Source: Aurantibacter aestuarii
Lineage (GTDB): Bacteria > Bacteroidota > Bacteroidia > Flavobacteriales > Flavobacteriaceae
Assembly (NCBI RefSeq): GCF_003008425.1
Contig: NZ_PXOQ01000009.1
Coordinates: 317,501-381,500, forward strand
Direction of reading: 5' to 3'
Length of the DNA stretch: 64,000 nucleotides
Positions 47,258 to 57,308 of this stretch are shown here, in pieces (position 1 is the first letter of the stretch; each line of letters opens with the position of its first letter). The notes beneath the pieces are model-generated. The model made no database searches. It was not told the DNA's origin and was given only the letters and a program-made list of their open reading frames with translations. A program made the translations under genes and the position numbers.

Positions 47258-48319
47258 TTGAAAAAAATCAGTCCTATTTATTTAGACTCTGCATCTACTT
47301 CTAAAGTTGATTCTAGAGTATTAGATGAAATGCTCCCATATTTTCTTGAATATTTTGGAAATGCATCAAGTTATCATCTTCTAGGAAAAAAATCCAAAGA
47401 GGCAATTGAAAAAGCTAGATCTCAAGTATCAAATATTATCAACTGTGATAGTAAAGAAATAATCTTTACATCAGGAGCTACTGAATCTATCAACTTAGCT
47501 ATTAAAGGATTTACAGAATCAAATGTTGATAAAGGTAATCATGTAATAACAGTAAAAACTGAACACAAAGCAGTTTTAGCCACCTGTGAGTATTTAGAAA
47601 CTAAAGGCTTTGAAGTTACTTATCTAGATGTAGACAACAATGGTCTAATATCAATTGATCAATTAAAGAGTTCAGTAAAAGACAATACTATTTTAGTTAT
47701 TGTTATGTATGTTAATAATGAAACTGGAGTCATACAGCCAATTAATGAAATAGGTAAAGTAGCTAGTGAATTAGATATTGCTTTTTTTTGTGACGCAACC
47801 CAAACTATAGGCAAGTTACCTGTAGATGTTGTAAACGATAATATTGACATGCTTTGTTTTTCTGGACATAAAATTAATGGTCCTAAAGGAATTGGAGTAT
47901 TATACAAAAAAAAGAATATAGAATTAACTCCTTTAATCCATGGAGGCGGACAGGAATATAATCTAAGAAGTGGAACCTATAACACTCCACTAATTGTTGG
48001 TCTTGGTAAAGCTTGTGAAATAGCCAATATTGAGCTAGAGAAAAACATTAAAAAATTACTACTTAAGAAAAAAGAAATTGAAGAGTATTACGAAGTTAAT
48101 AATATAGGAAAAGTAAATTTTAAATATGTTAAAAAGGCACCGCATATTATTAGTATTACTCTTAATGATTACGAAGCTGAAGAATATCTAATAATTAAAT
48201 CAAACGAGTTTTATGCATCAACAGGAAGTGCTTGTAACTCTGAGGTCATTGAGATATCCCATGTTCTAAGAGCAATGAATATTGATTTTCCAAAAAAAAT
48301 CATAAGAATCAGTATCTAA
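47258..48319 (+). CDS. sspA: Cysteine desulfurase, SspA/IscS-like, short C-terminus
   Basis: The product has 353 residues with an aminotransferase class V fold. The start is IYLDSASTSKVD; TEHKAVLATC carries the PLP-stacking His (about 103); SGHKINGPKG has the Schiff-base Lys at about 205; STGSACNSEV has the persulfide Cys at about 326. It ends IRISI, where IscS relatives continue about 35-40 residues. It would mobilise sulfur from cysteine for DNA phosphorothioation. The start codon is TTG. It leads a + operon with the helicase gene (13-nt gap). A housekeeping role is less likely given the context. Confidence 0.75.
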   Translation: MKKISPIYLDSASTSKVDSRVLDEMLPYFLEYFGNASSYHLLGKKSKEAIEKARSQVSNIINCDSKEIIFTSGATESINLAIKGFTESNVDKGNHVITVKTEHKAVLATCEYLETKGFEVTYLDVDNNGLISIDQLKSSVKDNTILVIVMYVNNETGVIQPINEIGKVASELDIAFFCDATQTIGKLPVDVVNDNIDMLCFSGHKINGPKGIGVLYKKKNIELTPLIHGGGQEYNLRSGTYNTPLIVGLGKACEIANIELEKNIKKLLLKKKEIEEYYEVNNIGKVNFKYVKKAPHIISITLNDYEAEEYLIIKSNEFYASTGSACNSEVIEISHVLRAMNIDFPKKIIRISI

Positions 48320-48332
48320 AAATAAAATTTAA

Positions 48333-49949
48333 ATGAATTTAAATAATATCTTAAGCAGACTTGATTCTGATGTCTTACAAAAAATTCTGGGTAAGGAGGT
48401 AATAGGCACGTTAAAACATCTTGGTCCAAAATATCTATATTCAGAAGGGCTTAACAACATCCTTAAAAACACTTTTACTTTACAAGAGTTATTAATTAAC
48501 AAAAACACTAGAGATCATATTATTGATGTTTTAAGAAAAGATGAAATATTTACTATTATTGAAAATCTTAGTTTATTAATAGAAAATGATCTTTGGGAAG
48601 GTCTCAAGAATACTAGTTTTAATGAAGCATTAATTAATAAATTGCTACTTTTTTTTGATTTAGAAATTTACACTAAAGAAGATATTGAGTGGATACAAGA
48701 AATTAATGCCAACGCTAATTATCCCCTGTATTCTTATCAAAGAAGTGTTCTTAGAAAAGTAAAGAAAACGTTGTCATCTGAAAAGAACAGAATATTATTA
48801 CATATGCCAACGGGATCTGGTAAAACTAGAACTACAATAAGTTATGTATGCAGGTATTTTGTTGAAAATGAAGATACGAATGTGATTTGGTTTGCAAATA
48901 CAAAAGAATTATTAGATCAGGCGTATAATGAATTCTTAAAAGCTTGGTCTAATCTTGGAGATAGAGAAATTAAAGCTATTAAATACTGGGATAAATCTAA
49001 TATTGATTTATCAAATCTTAAAGGAACATTTATTGTGGCTGGTTTAGACAAAACATATAATGCATTAATGAAGGATATTGGAAAGATGAGTGCATTTGCA
49101 AACGAAACATCATTGGTTATTATGGATGAAGCACATCAAGCAATAGCTCCTACTTACAAATTATTAATTGAATCGATGATTACTACAAACAAATCATCTT
49201 TTATTGGTTTATCTGCAACACCTGGAAGATCTTGGAATGAACCAGAAGAAGATAAAAAGCTTTCTGATTTCTTTTATAGACAAAAGGCAAAAATAGAAAT
49301 TGAAGGTTATGAAAACCCTGTAGATTACCTCATCGAAAAGGGTTATCTCGCTAAAACTATTAATACAACATTATTACACGAATCAGGAATTAAATTGAGC
49401 AAAACTGATTTGGAAGACCTAAAGAAAAATTATGTTCTTTCTGATAAGGTTTTAAAAAAAATATCAGAAAATTCATTGAGAAATATTGCTATTATTACTA
49501 AAGTTCAACAATTAATCGAAAAGCATCAAAGAATAATTCTTTTTGCAATCACAAAAAAACACGCAATAGTTCTGAACAGTCTATTGACAGCTTTAGCGAT
49601 AAATTCAAAAGTACTCACTTCAGAAACTAATCCAAATGAAAGAAGTAAAATAATCAATGACTTCAAAATATCAAGAAAGCAAAACCCAAATCCAATGGTT
49701 TTATGTAATTATGGTATTTTGACAACAGGCTTTGATGCTCCTGAAACTAGCTGTGCTGTTATCGCGAGACCAACTGACTCACTAGTCCTTTATAGTCAAA
49801 TGGTTGGAAGGGCAATCAGAGGAACATTATCAGGAGGAAATGATGAAGCAGAAATTGTAACAGTTATTGATGAAAACTTAACAGGTTTTGGAGCTGTTGC
49901 AGATGCTTTTACAAATTGGGATGATGTTTGGAATGATGTAAACTATTAA
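48333..49949 (+). CDS. DEAD/DEAH-box helicase, candidate phosphorothioate-linked effector subunit
   Basis: The product has 538 residues. About 130 N-terminal helical residues are unassigned. Next is the SF2 core: a Q-motif-like LYSYQRSVLRKV, MPTGSGKT (Walker A, 158-165), MDEAHQ (265-270), GLSATPGRS (292-300) and MVGRAIRG (motif VI, near 490-500). This resembles restriction-type translocases more than repair helicases. It lies in an operon with SspA, a GHKL ATPase and a PLD nuclease, opposite sspBCD. It is likely the DNA-translocating part of an anti-phage effector. Confidence 0.8.
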   Translation: MNLNNILSRLDSDVLQKILGKEVIGTLKHLGPKYLYSEGLNNILKNTFTLQELLINKNTRDHIIDVLRKDEIFTIIENLSLLIENDLWEGLKNTSFNEALINKLLLFFDLEIYTKEDIEWIQEINANANYPLYSYQRSVLRKVKKTLSSEKNRILLHMPTGSGKTRTTISYVCRYFVENEDTNVIWFANTKELLDQAYNEFLKAWSNLGDREIKAIKYWDKSNIDLSNLKGTFIVAGLDKTYNALMKDIGKMSAFANETSLVIMDEAHQAIAPTYKLLIESMITTNKSSFIGLSATPGRSWNEPEEDKKLSDFFYRQKAKIEIEGYENPVDYLIEKGYLAKTINTTLLHESGIKLSKTDLEDLKKNYVLSDKVLKKISENSLRNIAIITKVQQLIEKHQRIILFAITKKHAIVLNSLLTALAINSKVLTSETNPNERSKIINDFKISRKQNPNPMVLCNYGILTTGFDAPETSCAVIARPTDSLVLYSQMVGRAIRGTLSGGNDEAEIVTVIDENLTGFGAVADAFTNWDDVWNDVNY

Positions 49950-49968
49950 AAAAATTAAATATAAATAT

Positions 49969-51804
49969 ATGAGTAATTCTATAGTACCTGTCCATTTAGT
50001 TGTAAAATCAATGCGCGATAATGGATATAAAAATACAGCTTATGCAGTAGCTGAATTAATTGATAATTCGATTCAGCATGGAGCTACTAATGTTGATTTA
50101 ATTTGTTTGGAAAAAGAAGTGATTCTTGGCTCTAGAACTGTTTCAAGAATAGATAGAATAGCCGTATTGGATAATGGAAATGGTATGGATAAAGAAACCC
50201 TTTGGAGTTCTTTACAATTTGGAAATGGAACAAATTTAGAGGAAAGTGCGCAAACTGGAATAGGAAAGTTTGGAATGGGGCTTCCTTCATCATCTATTTC
50301 ACAAGCATTAAGAGTAGATGTTTGGACATGGCAAAAAGGTGCAGATAATGCTATTTATTCTTATTTAGATGTTAAGAAAATAACTAAAGGAGAAATGTCA
50401 GAAGTACCTGAACCAACTAACAATGAAATTCCGGCTGAATTTTTGAATTTAGTTGGAAATTTTGGAAAATCTGGAACTTTGGTGGTATGGTCTCAATTAG
50501 ATAGGTGCCTATGGAAAACAGGTAAAACTATAATTGACCATTCTGAATATGTAGTAGGAAGAATGTATAGAAAATTTCTTGATTCTAGAAAATGTAAAAT
50601 AAATGCAATTGTTGTAAAAGAAGATAAATACGAAATTCCTGAAATAGTAAAAAGCTTTCTTCCAAATGATCCATTATACTTAATGAAAAACACAAGCGTT
50701 TCTAAAGCTTTAAAAGATCTTGGCTTAAATGATCCAATGTTTGTAAAACATGGCGGTAGTGATGGATTTGAACGTAAATATATAATAAGTTATAATAATA
50801 AGGAACATGAAGTTTACGTTAGATATTCTGTGGCATCAGAAACAACTAGAAAGGGCAGAAATGCTGGTGGATTACCCCATGGAAAACATGCAAAAGACAA
50901 TATAGGTGTTTCAGTCTTAAGAGCTCATAGAGAGCTTTATTTAGATTCAAATTGGACTTCTGGATATGATCCAAGAGATAGATGGTGGGGAGTTGAAATA
51001 GATTTTCCACCTAGTTTAGATGATGTCTTTGGGGTTACAAACAACAAACAATATGCTAATAATTTTAGAGAATTAGGTGACTTTGATATCGAAGCTACTT
51101 TAAAAGAAAGAGGACAGACCATCCATGAGTTTAAAGAAGAATTAATTCAAGACAATGATCCAAAAGTACATCTTATAGAAATTGCCATAGATATAAAAAA
51201 TCAAATCAAGTTGTTAATGAATACGATTTCTGCACAAGCAAAAAGACTTGAAAAAGATGATTCTCCCGGCAGACATGACTCCAATCCAAAAGAAGCAGAA
51301 AAACATGCTACTGAAATAACAAAAACAAGATCTGAAGATGGTCATACAGGAGAAAGTGAAACAAAAGCGGAAGGAAAATCTGAAGAAGAAAAGCAACAAG
51401 AAATTGAAAACGAATTGACAGGTGACAATGTACCTGAAGCTACTGAATATGCTAAAGAAATATTTAAATCTGATTTAAAATATCAATTTGTAAATTCAAA
51501 TTTTGAATCAAGAGCATTCTTTTCTGTTAGTCCTGTTGGTGGAAAAATAATTATAAAATTAAATACTAATCATCCTGCGTATAATCAATTTGTAGAAATT
51601 TTAAGTGATGATATCGATTCTGAAACTAATCAAGATGAACTAGTAAATAGATTAGTAAAAGCAAAAGATGGCATGAAACTTTTACTAATGGCTTGGGCAA
51701 GATATGAAGATGAACAGCCTGATGGTAAATTAAAAGATAATGTAAAAGATGCTAGAATGGATTGGGGTAAAATGGCATCCGAATTTATGAGAATTGATGA
51801 CTAA
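49969..51804 (+). CDS. GHKL (HATPase/MORC-like) ATPase, candidate effector subunit
   Basis: The product has 611 residues. The N-terminal GHKL ATPase has the N-box YAVAELIDNSIQHG (25-38), the G1 box AVLDNGNGMD (65-74) and GIGKFGMGLPSSS (97-109). An S5-like middle region follows, then a long helix (about 400-430) and a charged Lys/Glu linker (about 430-480). A compact C-terminal domain (about 490-611) completes it. Prokaryotic MORC-like ATPases are known companions of SF2 helicases and nucleases in restriction systems. It sits 19 nt after the helicase gene and 13 nt before the nuclease gene. Confidence 0.8.
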   Translation: MSNSIVPVHLVVKSMRDNGYKNTAYAVAELIDNSIQHGATNVDLICLEKEVILGSRTVSRIDRIAVLDNGNGMDKETLWSSLQFGNGTNLEESAQTGIGKFGMGLPSSSISQALRVDVWTWQKGADNAIYSYLDVKKITKGEMSEVPEPTNNEIPAEFLNLVGNFGKSGTLVVWSQLDRCLWKTGKTIIDHSEYVVGRMYRKFLDSRKCKINAIVVKEDKYEIPEIVKSFLPNDPLYLMKNTSVSKALKDLGLNDPMFVKHGGSDGFERKYIISYNNKEHEVYVRYSVASETTRKGRNAGGLPHGKHAKDNIGVSVLRAHRELYLDSNWTSGYDPRDRWWGVEIDFPPSLDDVFGVTNNKQYANNFRELGDFDIEATLKERGQTIHEFKEELIQDNDPKVHLIEIAIDIKNQIKLLMNTISAQAKRLEKDDSPGRHDSNPKEAEKHATEITKTRSEDGHTGESETKAEGKSEEEKQQEIENELTGDNVPEATEYAKEIFKSDLKYQFVNSNFESRAFFSVSPVGGKIIIKLNTNHPAYNQFVEILSDDIDSETNQDELVNRLVKAKDGMKLLLMAWARYEDEQPDGKLKDNVKDARMDWGKMASEFMRIDD

Positions 51805-51817
51805 CTAAATTTAAATA

Positions 51818-52768
51818 ATGCTACACAAAAGCGGTATTGACCTTGAATCTAGCTCTATTCAATTCATAGAAAAAAATAAAACTATTACATTATTTTCTGC
51901 TTATTTAAAGCTAGCAGAGCTAAAATCTATAAATCAATCTAAAAAAATAAATAGAATTATTGTTAGATGGGAAATAAGAGATCTTTGCCTAAAAGTTTCT
52001 GATATAGAGTTATATAATTACTGTCTAGATAATAATATAACTCTATACAGGAACACTCGTATTCATCTAAAAGCATTTTGGAATAATTCTCTAGATGTTT
52101 TTTTTGGTTCTGCTAATGTAACAGGAAGAGGTCTTGGAGAAAAGGGCAAATTTAACTATGAATTAAATGGCACCACTAATAATTTAGGGTATGAAGATAT
52201 TGCATATTTTAATGAAATAATTATCAATTCAGAATATGTTACAACTACCCTTTTTGAAAAAATTAAAACCTTAGTAAATCAAACTGAATTACCAACTATA
52301 GAATACCCGCAAATTGAAACAAAAAGGAATATAGCAGATTACTTCTTACTATCAAATTTGCCTATGACAGAATCTGTGGAAGAACTTTATGAAGCTTATT
52401 GCAATCTAGACAATTTAGGCGTTAATGAGATTAATTACGTATCACATGATATCGCTTTATATAATATACCAAAAGAATTAGATGAATCTAGATTTCATAA
52501 TTATCTAAAAGAAACTTTTAATTCACATCCTTTTATTATAAAGCTTAAAAATCATATTAAGAGCTCTCCCAGACAATCTTTAAATTATGGAGGAGTTTTG
52601 AGGTGGATTCAAGACAATACAACAACAGTTCCTACTCCAAGAGCTTGGGAGATTAAACAAGATATTATCGTAAATATATTATACACTTGGATATGTGCTC
52701 TCGATGATAATTTTAAATGGGACATACCAGGTTCAAGAAGTCAAGTAATCTATTACAAGCCCATATAA
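51818..52768 (+). CDS. Phospholipase D-fold nuclease, single HKD motif, candidate effector subunit
   Basis: The product has 316 residues. One HKD motif is visible as HLKAFWNNSLDVFFGSANVT (H83, K85, D93, then GSAN 97-100), so the enzyme would dimerise to make the active site, as in NgoFVII- or BfiI-type nucleases. The N-terminal half is the PLD domain; the C-terminal half (about 190-316) is unassigned and may bind DNA or the partners. It is the last gene of the four-gene + operon and convergent with sspD, 185 nt away. It is predicted to cut or nick DNA. Confidence 0.78.
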   Translation: MLHKSGIDLESSSIQFIEKNKTITLFSAYLKLAELKSINQSKKINRIIVRWEIRDLCLKVSDIELYNYCLDNNITLYRNTRIHLKAFWNNSLDVFFGSANVTGRGLGEKGKFNYELNGTTNNLGYEDIAYFNEIIINSEYVTTTLFEKIKTLVNQTELPTIEYPQIETKRNIADYFLLSNLPMTESVEELYEAYCNLDNLGVNEINYVSHDIALYNIPKELDESRFHNYLKETFNSHPFIIKLKNHIKSSPRQSLNYGGVLRWIQDNTTTVPTPRAWEIKQDIIVNILYTWICALDDNFKWDIPGSRSQVIYYKPI

Positions 52769-52953
52769 TAATAAAATTATTATAATTAAATAATAACTAA
52801 AGACAACCCAGCCAAATAGAAAATCATTATCGACACCAATATTAGGTTTTACAAAAAAATAAAGAAAGTTAAAAAAGTAAATCCTGGAATTAGATATCCT
52901 ATAATATCAAATTCAAATTCTCTTAGTGACTAAATAGTATCTCCCATAATTTT

Positions 52954-54081
52954 CTAAATAAAACAACTAGCACAGCCTTCTCCTTCAGCATCCAATATTT
53001 CATCTTGCCAAGACTGTCCTGTTCTATATTTTTTCTTTTGTCTGTTCATTCTTAAATAGTGCTCTTTTTTTATAGCAGCTACACGTTCTGGTTTTTCTAA
53101 ATCTTCCAAACGCTCTTCCATCCAGCTATAGCCTTCTTTTTCATACGTTATTGCTTTTGCATATAATTCTGGATGCTGTTCTAATAGCCAAACCCATTCA
53201 ATTTTTTGCTGATAGAAGCAAAAGAAGCAACCAGATCTACTTCTAGAATAGGTTCCTTTTTTAATTTCACCATCAATCTCTACTTGATATTCTATTGGTT
53301 TGTAATAAGCAGGAATACCTACTCCTGATTCTTCAAGAATTTGAAAGACATCATCAATTCCTATAATTTCATCATTATCAATTAAAGGAAACACATCTAA
53401 TTTACCTATTGGGTAGTCTGTAGTTTTTAGGAATTCAAAAACAATTTTATTGAATAATCTTAAATCCACATCCATTAAAGCATTTAGCTTTTGTGTTTGC
53501 GTAAATTTAGGAGAAATAGGTTGTTCAACATACTGCAACGCGGTATCTAATATATTTTTATCTGAAAACTCTAAATAATAGGCTTTAACATTTTCTATGT
53601 TTGAATTTGATAATAGCTTTTTTATAACATCTTCACTCCAGATATTTTTTCTGAAAGGAAATATTGTTTGGATATTTTCTTTTTTAGATATGTAACCTTC
53701 CCTGTTTTCATCGCCTCTAATTCCGACATATGAAATAGTAGGTACGTCTCCTACATAAGACTCAAAAGGCTCTAGTTTCATCTTATTAGTACACCATCTA
53801 GCTGTTGCTGAAGGCAAGTAACCTCCATAAATTGCAAGAAAGTGATCAAAAGGGTTTTTCATTGGAGAATTATCTTCTTCCATAGACTTATACAACTCTA
53901 TATCTCTCCCTAAAACAGAATTCAATCGCCCTATTAAGTCATAGGTTTCTTTTAATTCTTTTCCTGTATCACAAGTGTAATACTCTATATCAAGTGTTGG
54001 GTATTTTTTGCTCATGTAAATAGATAGCGCAGCACTATCTTTTCCACCTGAAATACCCAATAAGTGTTTTACTTTACTCAT
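52954..54081 (-). CDS. sspD: SspD-like ATP pyrophosphatase / PAPS reductase family protein
   Basis: The product has 375 residues. The PP-loop SGGKDSAALS is at about 11-20. TATARWCTNKMKLEPFE is the conserved PAPS-reductase block. Cysteine clusters SGCFFC (near 285) and CASCF near the C-terminus could hold a Fe-S cluster. In phosphorothioation systems (DndC, SspD) this protein activates DNA with ATP for sulfur insertion. It is 2 nt downstream of sspC, the last gene of the minus operon. Confidence 0.8.
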   Translation of the reverse strand: MSKVKHLLGISGGKDSAALSIYMSKKYPTLDIEYYTCDTGKELKETYDLIGRLNSVLGRDIELYKSMEEDNSPMKNPFDHFLAIYGGYLPSATARWCTNKMKLEPFESYVGDVPTISYVGIRGDENREGYISKKENIQTIFPFRKNIWSEDVIKKLLSNSNIENVKAYYLEFSDKNILDTALQYVEQPISPKFTQTQKLNALMDVDLRLFNKIVFEFLKTTDYPIGKLDVFPLIDNDEIIGIDDVFQILEESGVGIPAYYKPIEYQVEIDGEIKKGTYSRSRSGCFFCFYQQKIEWVWLLEQHPELYAKAITYEKEGYSWMEERLEDLEKPERVAAIKKEHYLRMNRQKKKYRTGQSWQDEILDAEGEGCASCFI

Positions 54082-54083
54082 TA

Positions 54084-57000
54084 CTAAATATGCATTTCTT
54101 TTGAAAGCAATTCAACTAACAGCTCTTTTCTTGTAGCCTCATCTAACTTGCTAATTGTTTCACTTATAGTTTTCTTAATTGACTTAAATTCTTTTGAAAT
54201 ATTTGTATTCACAACCAGTTTATCATCAACAAACTCTCCTGTCTCGCCAAAAAACCTAATGGAATATAAAGTTCCTTGTTTGGAATTGCTATTAAAATTA
54301 CGAATTTCAGAAGCTTTTATTAAACCTAAAGACAAATCTTTTATTGTGCTAATTAACAAGGGTTCTTCTTCATCTAACAATTCTTCTAAACCTTTTCCTA
54401 ATGCTACATCTGCAACAGATTTAATCCAACTAACCCGATCATCTAAAGGAGATATTAATCGTTGATAAAAAACACTTTGTACTTTACCTAAAGTGGAAGG
54501 ACTAATTTCACTAATCTTTGATTGAATTTCATTTTTATAAACTTCAAAATCTGCTGATGTGCAATAGAATGAATCAATAATAACCTTTTCTACTCTATTT
54601 AGTAATTCATCATAAGCATTACGTATTTCTCGAATTGCATTTTGTATATGATTTGTAAACGAATTAAGTACTTCTTGATCTTCTTTTATTGCTAAAGTGT
54701 GAAAACCTAATGCTGTTGGAAATAAATTAAATAAAGCGTCTTCAGGGTCCTTAGAGACCATAATTGCATCTCTTAACTTAGTCGCTTTACTAGATAATTT
54801 ATCTGTTTTAAGAGTGTAGTTATTTAACCCTCTTTGAAATCTTAGAAAATTTCCAAAAATAGATAAAAAAGTGGATTGTGTTCCTTTTGATTTTGAATCA
54901 CCAATTTGTACTAATTCTTTATAACTTTCTAGCAGATTAACTTTTAATCCTGAAACATCATAACTTTTAATTAAAAAATCTTGAGGTTTCTTATGAATTA
55001 AATCAATTATATCTTCTGTTAAAAATGGAACAAACCCTCCATTAGTATGAAACAACGCATAGTCTTCTTTTTTTGCTATTAAAAAAATTGGAATCCAAAA
55101 ATCAACAAACCCCTTCTTAAGCTTATAAGGGCTTGCTTGTAAAAGCTCATAAAATTCTAACAAATTCCTTTTATTAGACAAAGAGCTGTTTAGAAAAGCT
55201 TCAGATTCGTTCCAAAGACCATAAAGGTTAGAGTCACTAGAAGGCTTAGTTAATTCATAATAACCTAACTTACTGTTTTTTTTGTGTATCCCAGCTTCCT
55301 TTAACAAGCTAATATATATAGCTTTTTGAGGAGGAAATTTTTCTTCTGGAAAATCTAAATTTTCTAGATGATCATTCTCTAAAATACTTCTTATCAAATA
55401 TTTTCTAGCAGTATTAATTGGAGCACTTAAAAACTGTTTATTTATAAGTTCATTATTAAATACTGGTGTGTTTTTATAAATCTTATAACAGATTTCTGTC
55501 AACCACTCATACAGTCTATGCTTACTTACTACAGGCTCTATCTTGCCATTATTAATCCAAATATTTTTATCATTATTAAATAGTTTATTTATTACAAGGT
55601 TTTCTAGTTGTTGTAAATGAAATTGCCTCTCTGAATCTAAAAGTTTTTTTGCATTTGTGTCCTCTGAATGTTTTTCTATTAATCGACCAAATTTAAGAAT
55701 TGTTAAAACCTCATTTCTAATCTGAGTAGAGTTTTTATAAAGAACAAAGATATTTGAAGTAAAATCTTTTGATTTCTTTTTTATACTAGAGACCTTTATG
55801 TCATCAAAAACTAAATTGATATACCCATCTATAACACCTTCAGCTTCTGTAAGTTCTTGATAAGAATCAAATACTCTGTATTCAAAAAACCGTCTTGTAC
55901 CTGTTTCAAAAGAATACCTTTTAACAAGTAAAACAGGTAAATCTACAAGAGCTTTAATCTCATTAGCAACTGAAAAATCAGGGTTAATTTCTTTACTTAT
56001 AGTAATAAGTTCTTGCTCTAGATCTAAATCTGTACCTTCTAGGAAGTTTATTTTATTACTATGCTTATAAAACCTTATTATTCCTGCCTTTTCAAGTTTA
56101 TCTAAAATAGGTAGAACATTAAAACTCCTAGTTAACTTAAAATAACTAGCTATAAAGTCTTTATCAAATAGCCCTCCTACTTTAGAAAAAATATTAACCA
56201 ATCCTATAGTTTTTATTACCTCAGAGGCTTGCAGATAATCATCTCCAAAAACTAATTCTACTCTTTCTAAAACTCTAAATGTAGTTAACCATTGAGCTCT
56301 ATGTGGATTATCTGAGCTATTAATTTCAGATGACAAAGTGTTGACTAAATAGTCATAGACATTAGATACTGAATAAAAATTTTCTTTTAAATTCTTAACA
56401 GAATAGTCTGTGTCATCATTCAAAAAAGAAAATAATGATCTCTCATTCTGACCATAACGCTGAAGAGAATTAACCAATACATTTGATGAAAGCCAATCTA
56501 ATGGATATAACGAATCACTTAACTCTTCATTAACCAATTTATTATGACTTACTAGTTTTGAATCTTGAATTAACTTCAAAAGACTTTTAAAGTCTGATTC
56601 AATCTTTTTGGGAATTAAAAATTCTTTTAACTTTTTACTAGCAAAATAAATAAGCTGCTCTACAGGTTCATTAAATACTAAATCTACAAACCTACCTTTT
56701 ACCTTTTCCCATTCTAACTTATCCTGATTAGACAAGCTATTACCATAACTAGAAAAATTTTGATGTAATGTTATAATAAAGTAAGTCTCGTTTAAATCAT
56801 CATTTGCCCATTCAGAAATTTGCTGAATTAAAAAAAGTTCATCAGCAGATTTATTCTTTGATGCATATTCTAAAAACTTACCAAACTCATCTATAACAAG
56901 AACAACACCTTTTTTACTATTTGATGCTTTTATTCTCCTTTTCTCTAAAGCGGCTATTATTTTTGAGTTGTCAACAACACCTTTGAGCTTAAGTTCTTTG

Positions 57001-57308
57001 CTTAATACGTTTAAAAGAGAATCATTTTCTCCAATAATTTTTATAAATTCATAATCAACAAAACTATCTTGTTCAAAATTTAGATCACTAAAGAATATTT
57101 TTTCTTTATTTAAATTCTTTTCAAGTGCCCAAAGAAATGTTGATTTACCTGTTCCGTAATTTCCAATTAAATTAAATGATTTATTAGCGCCATAATTATT
57201 AACAAAAATTCTATCAAATATCTCTTTAGTATTTGGTGTGACTACATATTCTATTTTCTTAGATTCATCTCTAAGTATATTGGTTGAAATATTATTACTG
57301 TACTCCAT
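54084..57308 (-). CDS. sspC: SspC-like large P-loop ATPase
   Basis: The product has 1074 residues. Walker A GNYGTGKST is at 49-57 and Walker B VVLVIDEFGKF at 135-145, an AAA/STAND-type N-terminal ATPase. About 750 residues of helical sequence of no named domain follow. The size and order between the DUF4007 and PP-loop genes match SspC of SspABCD systems. It lacks the SMC-like coiled coil of DndD. It overlaps sspB by 14 nt. The role in DNA modification is inferred from synteny. Confidence 0.75.
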   Translation of the reverse strand: MEYSNNISTNILRDESKKIEYVVTPNTKEIFDRIFVNNYGANKSFNLIGNYGTGKSTFLWALEKNLNKEKIFFSDLNFEQDSFVDYEFIKIIGENDSLLNVLSKELKLKGVVDNSKIIAALEKRRIKASNSKKGVVLVIDEFGKFLEYASKNKSADELFLIQQISEWANDDLNETYFIITLHQNFSSYGNSLSNQDKLEWEKVKGRFVDLVFNEPVEQLIYFASKKLKEFLIPKKIESDFKSLLKLIQDSKLVSHNKLVNEELSDSLYPLDWLSSNVLVNSLQRYGQNERSLFSFLNDDTDYSVKNLKENFYSVSNVYDYLVNTLSSEINSSDNPHRAQWLTTFRVLERVELVFGDDYLQASEVIKTIGLVNIFSKVGGLFDKDFIASYFKLTRSFNVLPILDKLEKAGIIRFYKHSNKINFLEGTDLDLEQELITISKEINPDFSVANEIKALVDLPVLLVKRYSFETGTRRFFEYRVFDSYQELTEAEGVIDGYINLVFDDIKVSSIKKKSKDFTSNIFVLYKNSTQIRNEVLTILKFGRLIEKHSEDTNAKKLLDSERQFHLQQLENLVINKLFNNDKNIWINNGKIEPVVSKHRLYEWLTEICYKIYKNTPVFNNELINKQFLSAPINTARKYLIRSILENDHLENLDFPEEKFPPQKAIYISLLKEAGIHKKNSKLGYYELTKPSSDSNLYGLWNESEAFLNSSLSNKRNLLEFYELLQASPYKLKKGFVDFWIPIFLIAKKEDYALFHTNGGFVPFLTEDIIDLIHKKPQDFLIKSYDVSGLKVNLLESYKELVQIGDSKSKGTQSTFLSIFGNFLRFQRGLNNYTLKTDKLSSKATKLRDAIMVSKDPEDALFNLFPTALGFHTLAIKEDQEVLNSFTNHIQNAIREIRNAYDELLNRVEKVIIDSFYCTSADFEVYKNEIQSKISEISPSTLGKVQSVFYQRLISPLDDRVSWIKSVADVALGKGLEELLDEEEPLLISTIKDLSLGLIKASEIRNFNSNSKQGTLYSIRFFGETGEFVDDKLVVNTNISKEFKSIKKTISETISKLDEATRKELLVELLSKEMHI

